Numbered from the stretch's first letter, positions 46,283-57,757 are shown. The stretch is DNA of 64,000 nt from Pseudomonas yamanorum (GCF_900105735.1 NZ_LT629793.1:6386001-6450000), one strand, 5' to 3'. The notes: a model not told the origin generated them from the letters alone. Translations and numbers: made by a program.

Positions 46283-47811
46283 TCAGCACCACCAGCGATG
46301 CCCACCTCTTTATCACCTTCGGCGTTATCGGCCTGTTTCTGGCCGGGATGATCGCCGTGCTGTACGCCACCAACCGCGAGAGCACGAGTTTTTCCGACTA
46401 CGCCGTAGGCGGGCGCTCCTATGGGCCGTGGTACATCGCCATGTGTTACACCAACTCCTGGTGGCCGGGCTCGACCTTTACCGCGTTTTTCGCCCTGACC
46501 ATCGGCGGCGCCCTGGGCTTCTACGGCATGGTCTACGCCACCCTTGGCGTGACGGCGATGTACCTGATGGCCCGCCGCGCCTGGACATGGGGCCAGCGTT
46601 TCAACCTGCGCACCCAGCCGGACTTGCTCGGCATGCGCTTCAACAGCCCGGTGGTCAAGCGCGTCGCCTCGATCATCGGCATCATCTCGGTGTTCCCGTG
46701 GGTGGTGATGGGCATCCAGGCCTTGGCGATGCTGTTCCAGTTCGCCAGCTTCGGCCGCTGGGGCGTCACCACCTGCCTGATCGCCGGCGTAGTGGTAGTG
46801 CTGGTGCGCCAGTACTGGACCGTGAGCATGGGCATGCGCGGGCTGATCATGACCGATATGTTCCAGGGCCTGATCGCCTATGTCGTGTGTGCGGTGCTGT
46901 GTGTGTTCCTGCTGTTCGGCGATCAGGCGTCGTTCTCCAACCTGTCGCACCTGCCGGCCAAGATGTTGCTGATTCCCGGCGCCAGCGGCACCGGCTATGG
47001 CCCGCTGTATATGTTCAGCCTGATCTTCACCGGGGTGATCGGCTCGATGTGCTGGCCCATGAGCTTCCAGCGCATCTACACCGCCAGCGGTGTGAAGGCG
47101 GTGAAGAAAGGCACGCTGTACACGATCCTGCTGGTGGGTGGTTTCTACGGGATTCTGATGCTGTTTGCCGCGGCCATCAGCCAGGACCCGAACGTCATCG
47201 CGCACCCGCAACAAGGCTGGTTCCTGTCACTGTTCGACATCGGCGGGCCGTGGATGCTGGCGCTGGCCATCGTCATCGTACTGGCGGCGAGCATCGGCCA
47301 CGTCGACGGCTGCGTGCAGGTATGCGGCACTCAGTTCGCCAACGACCTGGCCACCTGGAACACTCCGCGTACCGACCGGCAACTGACGCTGCTGGCCAAG
47401 TCCGGGATGGTGGTGTTTATCGTCGCCGCCTCGGTGCTGGCGTACCTGACCTTTGATTACGCGCGGCTGCAATTGCTGGCGCAGATTTCCTACCAGGGGA
47501 TTATCCAGTTGGCGGTGCCGCTGTTCTTCGGGATCTTCAGCCGCCGCGGCAACAAGGAAGGCGCGATTGCCGGGATGCTAGCGGGGATTGTGGTGGCGAT
47601 CGTGCTGACGACGATGTACCCGGACGACATTCCCGGGCTGGGGTCGTTGACCAGCGGGATCGTCGGGTTGGTGGTCAATGCGGGGATTTTTGTGGCGTGT
47701 GCACTGGCGATCAAGCCGAGCGCGGAGGAGAGTGCGCGGGTGGAGCAGTTGTTTGAGATGGCGGCGCCGGGTCGTAAAGTGCCGATGGGGGCGACGCCGG
47801 TCCTGAACTGA
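46279..47811 (+). CDS. Sodium/solute symporter (SSS family)
   Basis: A 510-residue inner-membrane transporter with about 13 hydrophobic helices. The sequence FSDYAVGGRSYGPWYIAMCYTNSWWPGSTF near residues 35-65 is typical of SSS TM1-TM2, and GVIGSMCWPMSFQRIYTAS near residue 255 includes the family Q-R-Y/I motif. It presumably imports the substrate handled by the amidase, M20 hydrolase and kinases. Overlap with the DUF3311 gene indicates a two-subunit transporter. The start ATG at 46279 is favoured over an upstream in-frame codon, as it fits the SSS N-terminus. A REP doublet follows. Confidence 0.88.
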   Translation: MISTTSDAHLFITFGVIGLFLAGMIAVLYATNRESTSFSDYAVGGRSYGPWYIAMCYTNSWWPGSTFTAFFALTIGGALGFYGMVYATLGVTAMYLMARRAWTWGQRFNLRTQPDLLGMRFNSPVVKRVASIIGIISVFPWVVMGIQALAMLFQFASFGRWGVTTCLIAGVVVVLVRQYWTVSMGMRGLIMTDMFQGLIAYVVCAVLCVFLLFGDQASFSNLSHLPAKMLLIPGASGTGYGPLYMFSLIFTGVIGSMCWPMSFQRIYTASGVKAVKKGTLYTILLVGGFYGILMLFAAAISQDPNVIAHPQQGWFLSLFDIGGPWMLALAIVIVLAASIGHVDGCVQVCGTQFANDLATWNTPRTDRQLTLLAKSGMVVFIVAASVLAYLTFDYARLQLLAQISYQGIIQLAVPLFFGIFSRRGNKEGAIAGMLAGIVVAIVLTTMYPDDIPGLGSLTSGIVGLVVNAGIFVACALAIKPSAEESARVEQLFEMAAPGRKVPMGATPVLN

Positions 47812-47841
47812 GCCCACCTCTCAAAAACCAATGAAGATCAA

Positions 47842-47932
47842 CTGTGGGAGCTGGCTTGCCTGCGATAGCGATGTATCAGTGGCAGAGATGTTGACTGACA
47901 CTCCGCTATCGCAGGCAAGCCAGCTCCCACAG
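47842..47932. repeat. REP doublet between convergent symporter and sigma-54 activator genes
   Basis: CTGTGGGAGCTGGCTTGCCT and its complement AGGCAAGCCAGCTCCCACAG flank a 51-base spacer. It is the most symmetrical member of the set, and the inner GCGATAGCG/CGCTATCGC also pair. Confidence 0.88.
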
Positions 47933-47958
47933 TTTTAACCGTGTTCCTGATCAGAGTC

Positions 47959-49779
47959 CTAGTTTTGCCGCAGTCGCTTGTACAGGGTATTGCGGCTGAC
48001 GCCGAGCTCCCTGGCCAGGTGAGAAATATTACCGCCCGCCGCCTTCAACCGCTGGGCAAGGTCCATGCTGTCGTCCAGCTTCTCACCGGCTGGCTCTGGC
48101 ACCAGCCCATTCAAATCCACAAAAAAATCATCCGGCAAATGTTCCACCCGAATCGGCAGCTCTTCCGCCATGGCCAGCGCCACCTGCAACACGCTGCTCA
48201 CCTGGCGTAGATTGCCCGGCCACGGATGCTGTTCAAACAAGGCCAGTACCTCGTTACTCAATCCGGCCCACTGCGTCGGCTCGCGATGCTGTTGCCACAG
48301 CTGCTTGAACAACGCCTGTTTATCCGTGCGCTCCCGTAGCGGCGGCAGCTCCAGGGTCAGGCCACCGATTCGGTAATACAGGTCTTCGCGAAAACGCCCG
48401 AGCTGTACCTGTTCGCGCAGCGAGCGGTTGGTGGCGGAGATGATCCGCAAATCCACCGGGTACAACTCGCTGCTGCCTACAGGCTGAACACAGCGTTCCT
48501 GCAACACCCGCAACAGCCGGGCCTGGGTCGGCAGCGGCATGTCGCCGATCTCGTCGAGGAACAGCGTGCCTTTATCTGCCTTGCGGATCAGCCCGATACT
48601 GCCTTTCTGGTTGGCGCCGGTGAACGCGCCTTTTTCGTAGCCGAACAGTTCCGACTCCACCAGTTCGGCGGGGATCGCTGCGCAGTTGACGGCGATAAAT
48701 GCTTGTTGGCTGCGGGAACTGGCCTGGTGCAGGGCTTTGACGAACACTTCCTTGCCGACGCCGGTTTCGCCATGGATCAGCAACGGAATGTCCTTTTCCA
48801 GCAGGCGCTCGGCCTGACGCACGGCCTTTTCCACGCGGGCATCGCCGAAGTGCAGGGTCTTGAGACTGATGGCCGTGGGGCCGGATTCGCTGGGCTTTTT
48901 CGTTTCCACAAACACGCGAGCCTGCACTGGCGCCTGTTTCGGCCGTTTCAGCAGGCATTGGAAACGGTTGCGCCCGGCGGCTTGCAGCGAGAAGGGCAGG
49001 CCTTCGGGCTGGTTGAGCAGTTCCAGCAGCGACACCTTGAACAGGCTGTCGATCAACACCCGCGACAGGCTGATGCCCAGCAGGTTGTCAGCCCGGCGAT
49101 TGGCCGACAGTACCTGGCCGCTTTCATCAAAAATCAGCAGCCCGGCCCATTGGCTGTCGAGATTGTTCAACCCGGTATTGAACGTCAGCTGGAAATGCTC
49201 ACCGCGAAACAGGTTGAGGATCAGCCGGTTCTCGACGGTCTGGCTCATCATCTTGACCATGCCCAGGGTGTGGGAGGGCGGCAGGTAGCTGTCGCTGGAC
49301 ACATCCAGCACCGCGATGATTTCCCGCTGCGCATCGAAGATCGGCGCTGCCGAGCCGGTCATGAAACGGTTGGCCTTGAGGAAGTGTTCGTCGTGTTCGA
49401 TATGCACTGCCTGGGCACAGGCCAGGGCGGTGCCGATGGCGTTGGTGCCGCTGGAACGCTCCATCCAGCTGGCGCCGGCGCTGAAACCATGGGCCAGCTT
49501 GGGTTCGATAAAACGTTGGGTGCCCCACGAAGTCAGCACCTGGCCCTGGTTGTCGGCAAGCATGATCAGGCAGTTGGAATTGCTGAGAATGTTTTCGTAG
49601 TAGGGCAGCACTTCCTGGTGGGTGGTCTGCACGAGGGAATGCTGGCTTTCGAGCAATTGGCTGACGCCGTCTGCGGGCAGTTGGTCGAAGCTCGGCGTGC
49701 TCTGGTGATCCAGGCCATAGGCCCGGCAGCGGCGCCAGGAGTCCTGGATGATGGCATCGTGCGCCAGCGGTGTGCTCAT
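47959..49779 (-). CDS. Sigma-54-dependent activator, AcoR type (GAF-AAA-Fis)
   Basis: A 606-residue enhancer-binding protein. An N-terminal GAF-like sensor (about residues 75-200, with SSGTNAIGTALA) and a PAS-like segment (about 215-280) precede the AAA+ domain with Walker A GETGVGKE (337-344), the sigma-54 contact loop GAFTGA (384-389) and LFLDEIGD. The C-terminal Fis-type helix-turn-helix reads GNISHLARELGVSRNTLYKRLRQ. It is divergent from a six-gene ABC importer with its own -24/-12 promoter and a TGTTCA array, so it almost certainly activates that operon in response to a small molecule sensed by the GAF domain. Confidence 0.92.
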   Translation of the reverse strand: MSTPLAHDAIIQDSWRRCRAYGLDHQSTPSFDQLPADGVSQLLESQHSLVQTTHQEVLPYYENILSNSNCLIMLADNQGQVLTSWGTQRFIEPKLAHGFSAGASWMERSSGTNAIGTALACAQAVHIEHDEHFLKANRFMTGSAAPIFDAQREIIAVLDVSSDSYLPPSHTLGMVKMMSQTVENRLILNLFRGEHFQLTFNTGLNNLDSQWAGLLIFDESGQVLSANRRADNLLGISLSRVLIDSLFKVSLLELLNQPEGLPFSLQAAGRNRFQCLLKRPKQAPVQARVFVETKKPSESGPTAISLKTLHFGDARVEKAVRQAERLLEKDIPLLIHGETGVGKEVFVKALHQASSRSQQAFIAVNCAAIPAELVESELFGYEKGAFTGANQKGSIGLIRKADKGTLFLDEIGDMPLPTQARLLRVLQERCVQPVGSSELYPVDLRIISATNRSLREQVQLGRFREDLYYRIGGLTLELPPLRERTDKQALFKQLWQQHREPTQWAGLSNEVLALFEQHPWPGNLRQVSSVLQVALAMAEELPIRVEHLPDDFFVDLNGLVPEPAGEKLDDSMDLAQRLKAAGGNISHLARELGVSRNTLYKRLRQN

Positions 49780-49802
49780 GGCGGTGACCCTTGCTTTATT
49801 GT

Positions 49803-49903
49803 TGTTCTGGGGTGCGGAAGGCCCGTTCAGTGTTGTTCAGAACTGTTCATTGTCAACCCGGCGGTTGTTCAGTTGTTCAGGTTGACCTGTTCATTTCTGT
49901 TCA
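49803..49903. promoter_or_regulatory. Helically spaced TGTTCA repeat array (candidate enhancer)
   Basis: Direct copies of TGTTCA start at 49834, 49844, 49866, 49874, 49888 and 49898, with near-copies TGTTCT at 49803 and CGTTCA at 49824. Distances between main copies are 21, 10, 10, 22, 22 and 10 bases, close to whole helical turns; the copy at 49874 is out of phase. The array lies between the divergent activator gene and the sigma-54 promoter at 49956, as expected of an upstream activating sequence. Confidence 0.7.
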
Positions 49904-49955
49904 GGGGCCCATCGCCTTTTTGTCTAACCCGTTGACCGGCCTGGGTTTTGGGTTG

Positions 49956-49972
49956 TTGGCACGGAACTCGCT
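49956..49972 (+). promoter_or_regulatory. Sigma-54 (-24/-12) promoter of the ABC importer operon
   Basis: TTGGCACGGAACTCGCT: GG at 49958-49959 and GC at 49970-49971 have the required 12-base register. It matches the consensus TGGCACG-N4-TTGCT with one substitution (TCGCT). Transcription would begin near 49983, 34 bases before the first ATG at 50017. Confidence 0.75.
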
Positions 49973-50016
49973 CTGTGCTCTTGCCAGAACCATTCCAATA
50001 ATAAAAAGGTCGTGTC

Positions 50017-51111
50017 ATGTCATTGACCCTGGAGCACGTCACTCGCGTTGTCGAAGGCCAAACCTGGATCGACGACGCCAACCTGCGTTTCGAAGCCGGT
50101 TCCTTCAATGTATTGCTGGGCCGTACCCTGTCCGGCAAGACCAGCCTGATGCGCCTGATGGCCGGCCTGGACAAGCCCGACAGCGGGCGCATCCTGATGA
50201 ATGGCGTGGACGTCACCCAGAAGCCGGTGCGCCTGCGCAATGTGTCGATGGTCTATCAGCAGTTCATCAACTACCCGACCATGACTGTGTTCGAGAACAT
50301 CGCCTCGCCGCTGCGCCAGGCCGGAGTCTCTGCCGAGCAGATCCAGAGCAAAGTCCTTGAAACCGCAAAAATGCTGCGCATCGAGAAATTCCTCCAGCGT
50401 CACCCCCTGGAACTCTCCGGCGGCCAGCAGCAACGCACCGCCATGGCCCGGGCGCTGGTCAAGGACGCCGAGCTGATTCTGTTCGATGAACCCCTGGTGA
50501 ACCTGGACTACAAACTGCGGGAAGAACTGCGCCAGGAAATGCGTGAGCTGTTCAAGGCGCGCCACACCATCGCGATCTACGCCACCACCGAACCCAACGA
50601 AGCCTTGGCCCTGGGCGGCACCACCACGATTCTGCATGAGGGCCGGGTGATCCAGAGCGGCAAGGCGGCCGAGGTCTATCACCAGCCGCAAACCGTGCTG
50701 GCGGCCGAGCTGTTTTCCGAGCCGCCGATCAACCTGATGCCCGGGCGTATCAGCGGCAATGAAGTGAGCTTCGCCAACTTCGTGCACTTCCCGCTGAACG
50801 TCGACTTGCGACCCATCGGTGAAGGCGAGTTTCGCTTTGGCGTGCGTCCCAGCCATATCAGCCTGGTACCGAGCAACGACGATGACCTGGAGCTGGCAGT
50901 GACCGTGGAAGTCGCCGAGATCAGCGGCTCGGAAACCTTCCTGCACGTGCGCAGCGAACACTTCCTGCTGGTGCTGCACTTGCCCGGGGTGCACGAGTAC
51001 GACGTCGACGCGCCGATCCGCATCTATATCCCTACCCACAAATTGTTTGTGTTCGATGGCCAGGGACGTTTGGTTCAGGCCCCCGGCCGACGTGTCGCGA
51101 GGGTTGCCTGA
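50017..51111 (+). CDS. ABC transporter ATP-binding protein, GlpS-like
   Basis: A 364-residue ATPase of the MalK/UgpC-like group. The Walker A is GRTLSGKT (35-42), the signature LSGGQQQRTAMARALV (about 131-146) and the Walker B LILFDEPLVNLD. A C-terminal TOBE-like regulatory domain begins near residue 240. The unusual Walker A and sequence flow correspond to GlpS of the glycerol importer GlpSTPQUV of Rhizobium leguminosarum. It is the first gene of the sigma-54-driven operon and shares one base with the next gene. Confidence 0.88.
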   Translation: MSLTLEHVTRVVEGQTWIDDANLRFEAGSFNVLLGRTLSGKTSLMRLMAGLDKPDSGRILMNGVDVTQKPVRLRNVSMVYQQFINYPTMTVFENIASPLRQAGVSAEQIQSKVLETAKMLRIEKFLQRHPLELSGGQQQRTAMARALVKDAELILFDEPLVNLDYKLREELRQEMRELFKARHTIAIYATTEPNEALALGGTTTILHEGRVIQSGKAAEVYHQPQTVLAAELFSEPPINLMPGRISGNEVSFANFVHFPLNVDLRPIGEGEFRFGVRPSHISLVPSNDDDLELAVTVEVAEISGSETFLHVRSEHFLLVLHLPGVHEYDVDAPIRIYIPTHKLFVFDGQGRLVQAPGRRVARVA

Positions 51112-52208
51112 TGGCCGAGATCCATTTGCAGAACCTGGCCCACAGCTACAGCTCCAAGCCAAACGGCCCCGAGGACTACGCGATTCGCGAGATGAACCAC
51201 GTCTGGGAGCAGGGTGGCGCCTATGCCTTGCTCGGGCCGTCGGGCTGCGGCAAGTCGACCTTGCTCAACATCATCTCCGGCCTGCTCAGCCCGTCCGAAG
51301 GCCAGGTGCTGTTCGACACCAAGGTGGTCAACGAGTTGACCCCGGAAAAACGCAACATCGCCCAGGTGTTCCAGTTCCCTGTGGTGTACGACACCATGAC
51401 CGTGTTCGATAACCTGGCCTTTCCCTTGCGAAACCAGGGCATGGCCGAGGCGAAGATTCACAGCAAGGTGCAGGAAATTGCCGAGGTGCTCGACCTGCAG
51501 AACCTGCTGGGTAAAAAAGCCCGCAATCTCACCGCCGATGAAAAACAGAAAGTCTCCATGGGCCGCGGGCTGGTGCGGGATGACGTTTCGGCGATCCTGT
51601 TCGACGAACCGCTGACGGTGATCGACCCGCACCTGAAGTGGAAGCTGCGGCGCAAGCTCAAGCAGATCCACGAGCAGTTCAATATCACCATGGTCTACGT
51701 GACCCATGACCAACTGGAAGCCTCGACCTTCGCCGACAAGATCGCGGTGATGTACGGCGGGCAGATCGTGCAGTTCGGCACGCCCCGGGAGTTGTTCGAG
51801 CGGCCCAGTCACACCTTTGTTGGCTATTTCATCGGCAGCCCTGGGATGAATCTGATTGAGGTGCAGGCAGAGGCGGGCGGTGTGCGCTTTGCCGGGACAC
51901 ACCTGGCGTTGTCCGAGGCGTTACAGCAGCGCATTGGCGAAACCCCCTACAAGAAGCTGCAGGTCGGCATCCGCCCGGAATTTATCCATGTGTGGGATGA
52001 GCACAATCCCGACGCGCTACAGGCGCAAGTCACCCATGTCGAAGACCTCGGCACCTACAAGATCATGACCCTCAACCTCGACGGCGCCCCGTTGAAAGTG
52101 CGCCTGGCCGAAGACAAACCAGTGCCCGAGGGCCAGGCGTCCATCAGCTTTCCGGGGCAGTGGCTGATGGTGTATGCCGACGACTACTTGCTGGAGGTGC
52201 AGCCATGA
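51111..52208 (+). CDS. ABC transporter ATP-binding protein, GlpT-like (degenerate signature)
   Basis: A 365-residue second ATPase. Its Walker A GPSGCGKST (42-50) is canonical, but the ABC signature reads LTADEKQKVSMGRGLV instead of LSGGQ. Together with the GlpS-like subunit, which has a canonical signature, it probably forms a heterodimer with one full and one weak ATP site. The Walker B region ILFDEPLTVIDP and a C-terminal regulatory domain are present. The start overlaps the previous stop (TGATGG), and the end overlaps the permease start (ATGA). Confidence 0.88.
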   Translation: MAEIHLQNLAHSYSSKPNGPEDYAIREMNHVWEQGGAYALLGPSGCGKSTLLNIISGLLSPSEGQVLFDTKVVNELTPEKRNIAQVFQFPVVYDTMTVFDNLAFPLRNQGMAEAKIHSKVQEIAEVLDLQNLLGKKARNLTADEKQKVSMGRGLVRDDVSAILFDEPLTVIDPHLKWKLRRKLKQIHEQFNITMVYVTHDQLEASTFADKIAVMYGGQIVQFGTPRELFERPSHTFVGYFIGSPGMNLIEVQAEAGGVRFAGTHLALSEALQQRIGETPYKKLQVGIRPEFIHVWDEHNPDALQAQVTHVEDLGTYKIMTLNLDGAPLKVRLAEDKPVPEGQASISFPGQWLMVYADDYLLEVQP

Positions 52209-53071
52209 ACAAGGTGCAAAACAACAAGGCCTGGTGGCTGGTATTGCCGGTGTTCCTGCTGGTGGCCTTCAGCGCGGTGATCCCGATGATGACCGTGGTC
52301 AACTACTCGGTGCAGGACATCTTCGACCAATCCAGTCGCTACTTCGTCGGCGCTGACTGGTACAAACAGGTGCTGCTGGACCCACGCCTGCATGACTCGC
52401 TGCTGCGTCAGTTCATCTACTCCGCCTGTGTGCTGTTGATCGAGATTCCGCTGGGCATCGCCATCGCCCTGACCATGCCCACCAAGGGCCGCTGGTCGTC
52501 GCTGGTATTGATCGTGATGGCGATTCCACTGCTGATCCCATGGAACGTGGTCGGTACCATCTGGCAGATCTTTGGGCGTGCCGACATTGGCCTGATGGGT
52601 TCCACGCTCAACGCGATGGGCATCAGCTACAACTACGCCGCCAACACCATGGACGCCTGGGTCACGGTGCTGGTGATGGACGTGTGGCACTGGACGTCCC
52701 TGGTGGCGCTGCTGTGTTTCTCGGGGCTGCGGGCGATCCCGGATGTGTACTACCAGGCGGCGCGGATTGATCGGGCGTCAAGTTGGGCGGTATTCCGACA
52801 TATCCAGCTGCCAAAGCTGAAAAGCGTGCTGCTGATCGCGGTGATGCTGCGCTTCATGGACAGTTTCATGATCTACACCGAGCCGTTTGTGCTGACGGGC
52901 GGCGGGCCGGGGAATGCCACCACCTTCCTCAGTCAGACGCTTACCCAGATGGCCGTAGGCCAATTCGACCTGGGCCCGGCGGCGGCGTTCTCCCTGGTGT
53001 ACTTCCTGATCATCCTGTTGGTGTCCTGGCTGTTCTACACCGCCATGACCCACTCCGACGCCAACCGCTGA
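52205..53071 (+). CDS. ABC transporter permease, GlpP-like
   Basis: A 288-residue inner-membrane permease of the MalF/UgpA type, with six hydrophobic segments starting at WWLVLPVFLLVAFSAVIPMM. It contains the cytoplasmic EAA loop as IPDVYYQAARIDRASSWAVFRHIQLPKLK (about residues 178-206) for docking to the ATPase. The ATG at 52205 overlaps the upstream stop. It pairs with the next permease to form the membrane channel. Confidence 0.9.
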   Translation: MNKVQNNKAWWLVLPVFLLVAFSAVIPMMTVVNYSVQDIFDQSSRYFVGADWYKQVLLDPRLHDSLLRQFIYSACVLLIEIPLGIAIALTMPTKGRWSSLVLIVMAIPLLIPWNVVGTIWQIFGRADIGLMGSTLNAMGISYNYAANTMDAWVTVLVMDVWHWTSLVALLCFSGLRAIPDVYYQAARIDRASSWAVFRHIQLPKLKSVLLIAVMLRFMDSFMIYTEPFVLTGGGPGNATTFLSQTLTQMAVGQFDLGPAAAFSLVYFLIILLVSWLFYTAMTHSDANR

Positions 53072-53081
53072 GGCCGCCAAC

Positions 53082-53882
<801 letters not shown>

Positions 53883-53889
53883 GGAGTCG

Positions 53890-54165
53890 ATGATGGAATG
53901 GATGGCCTGGACCACCCCGACTGCACTGTTCTTTGCCGCGATCGGCCTGCTGCTGGTGGGCATGACGACCTGGGAATTGCGTTCGCCGAGTATCCCCCGG
54001 CGTGGTTTGTTACCGATCAGCACCACCCGTGGTGATCGCTTGTTTATCGGTCTTCTCGGCAGCGCCTACCTTCATTTGTTGGTGATCGGCGTAACCGGCT
54101 GGAGCATCTGGGTGGCGTCCGCGCTGTCTCTGGTGTGGCTGTTGTCTGTGATGCGTTGGGGCTAG
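53890..54165 (+). CDS. DUF2160-family small membrane protein, GlpU-like
   Basis: A 91-residue membrane protein with three hydrophobic segments, beginning MMEWMAWTTPTALFFAAIG. The central RSPSIPRRGLLPISTTRGDRLFIGLLGSAY motif is typical of DUF2160, which is always found within GlpSTPQUV-type operons between permease and binding protein. The function is unproven; an accessory subunit is likely. GAGGAGTCG precedes the tandem ATG codons at 53890 and 53893. Confidence 0.85.
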   Translation: MMEWMAWTTPTALFFAAIGLLLVGMTTWELRSPSIPRRGLLPISTTRGDRLFIGLLGSAYLHLLVIGVTGWSIWVASALSLVWLLSVMRWG

Positions 54166-54200
54166 CTGCCCCTTTTGAACCCCAAAACCAGGAGGTCTCT

Positions 54201-55943
<1,743 letters not shown>

Positions 55944-55981
55944 CCCCGACGCAGCAGATCAAAAGGTGGGAACCCGGTTTG

Positions 55982-56070
55982 TGTGGGAGCCGGGCTTGCC
56001 CGCGATGCAGGCACCTCGGTCTGTCAGTCAGACCGCGGTGATGCCATCGCAGGCAAGCCAGCTCCCACAT
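55982..56070. repeat. REP doublet between convergent GlpV-like and batD genes
   Basis: The left arm TGTGGGAGCCGGGCTTGCCC and right arm GGCAAGCCAGCTCCCACA are inverted but diverged. An outer pair (GGTGGGAACCCGGTTT and AAGCCCGGTTCCAAC) extends the similarity. It separates the two convergent operons. Confidence 0.8.
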
Positions 56071-56116
56071 AAGCCCGGTTCCAACTTTGGTTTTAGGGTG
56101 TTTGTAAAAGGGGGGG

Positions 56117-57757
56117 CTACTTGGGATACAGCGGCGGCAAGCTGGTGCTATCCCCCGCAGGGTCCTGCTCACGCTCCGCCATCGGAATCGCCTTCACCGC
56201 CCGCCACAATTCCTCACCCTGCCAATACTGCCCGCTCTCGCTGTACAGCGCGCCGTTCAACCCGTCCAACGCATCTGACAGCGGCACAAACCGCGCGGCC
56301 ATGTCCGCCAGGGTTTCCGGCTGCTGTCGCGCCCAGGCATCCAGTGCCTGACGCGTGGCCTGCGGGTCATTGGCCTGGCTTGCCCGCTTGAGGTCGTCCA
56401 GCAAGGTACGCGGGCTCGGGCCGGTTTGCGCGGCGCGCAAAATCGCCGGCTGCCAGCGTGCACGCCACCACAAACCGAAGCCCAGCAGGGTGGTGCAGGC
56501 CAGGATCAGGCTGGTCAGTTGCCAGATCCACAGGCTGTCATTGTCCGGCGCGGTGATCACCGTTGGGCTGGCCGGCGTGTCCACGATCAGGCTCGGATTG
56601 GTCGCCACTTGCAGGGTGCGCGCCGGCAGGCTGGTGCGTTCCAAGTGGTCTTCGTGGGTGTTCCACCACACCACTTCCACCGCTGGTAATTCCAGTGCGC
56701 CGACACGGTTGGGCACCAGGGCTTCGCGATCTTCGCGACTGCCGATCAGGCCACGGTCGTTGTTCTGGTTGCTCAGCACTGGCTGGTCCGGATAGCGGCG
56801 CAGGCCCGGGATGTCGCTCAGCGCCAGCGGCGGCAGTTGCGCGCCGGCCAGGCCTTCGGCTTTCAAGGTCAGGCTGCGGGTCAGGGAGTCGCCGACCTGT
56901 ACGTGATCGGGCTCGGGGTTCCAGCTTTCCATCAGCGTCAGGCTGCGTGCCGGCAGCCAGGGAGCGTCGGCCGGGTACATTGCCGGCTTGGCCTTGACCG
57001 TCAGGGACAGCTCCGGCGAGCTGACGTGGATCAGTTTGCCGGGTTTGGAGCCTTGGGGGTTGTTGTCCTGGGCGGGCCGCGGCTCCACCAGGGTGGCGCT
57101 GAATGTCTGCGCCGGAATAGTCAACGTGCCGCTGTGCTGCGGGTAGATCGCATAGCGGGTTTCGATCACGCCATGGCGTATGCCGTTGATGACTTTCTCG
57201 TAGGTGCGCGATTCGCCCAATTGTTCGATGCGTGTATCGTCCACCTGCAACGGCGTGAGGCTGCTGTCGTCGTACAGCGACACCGAGTGGTAGACGCGCA
57301 CGGTCAGCAGCGCCTGGGCCTGGACGTAGACACTGTCCTGGTCGAGGTTGGTTTCGATGAACACCGGGGCCAGTTGGGCCTCGGTGTTCTGGCTGACGGT
57401 CTCCACCACTTGCAGGGTGATCGGCTGGGTCTTGAGTTCGCCGATCTGCAAGGGCGGAATCACCACGGTGCCGTTCTCTTTGGGCAGCAGGGTGATGATC
57501 CAGCGGGTGGTGGCGTGGTTGTCGCCGCCCAGGGTGGTGAGCTGGTTGATCTGGCGTGTGCCGCTCACTTCAAACAGCGGGTCCAGGGGCGCCAGGTCCG
57601 GTTTGCCGAACAGTGTGACGTCGTTGGACTCCACCGTCAGTTCCACCGTCTCCCCGGAATTGATGCGGCTGCGGTCGACACTGGCCACCAGGCCGGCTGC
57701 CTGGGCCTGGCTGGCCCACAACGCGAGGGTGAGAAGAAGGGCGGTGCAGCGGTTCAT
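56117..57757 (-). CDS. batD: BatD-like membrane protein
   Basis: A 546-residue protein with a signal peptide (MNRCTALLLTLALWASQAQA). A long periplasmic beta-sandwich region follows (SVDRSRINSGETVELTVES onward, BatD/oxygen-tolerance family). A transmembrane segment lies near residue 400 (LWIWQLTSLILACTTLLGFGLWW), and the C-terminal part is a helical cytoplasmic domain. BatD proteins belong to MoxR-associated clusters linked to cell-envelope integrity and stress tolerance. The start at 57757 overlaps the batB end by four bases. It is the last gene of the cluster. Confidence 0.88.
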   Translation of the reverse strand: MNRCTALLLTLALWASQAQAAGLVASVDRSRINSGETVELTVESNDVTLFGKPDLAPLDPLFEVSGTRQINQLTTLGGDNHATTRWIITLLPKENGTVVIPPLQIGELKTQPITLQVVETVSQNTEAQLAPVFIETNLDQDSVYVQAQALLTVRVYHSVSLYDDSSLTPLQVDDTRIEQLGESRTYEKVINGIRHGVIETRYAIYPQHSGTLTIPAQTFSATLVEPRPAQDNNPQGSKPGKLIHVSSPELSLTVKAKPAMYPADAPWLPARSLTLMESWNPEPDHVQVGDSLTRSLTLKAEGLAGAQLPPLALSDIPGLRRYPDQPVLSNQNNDRGLIGSREDREALVPNRVGALELPAVEVVWWNTHEDHLERTSLPARTLQVATNPSLIVDTPASPTVITAPDNDSLWIWQLTSLILACTTLLGFGLWWRARWQPAILRAAQTGPSPRTLLDDLKRASQANDPQATRQALDAWARQQPETLADMAARFVPLSDALDGLNGALYSESGQYWQGEELWRAVKAIPMAEREQDPAGDSTSLPPLYPK

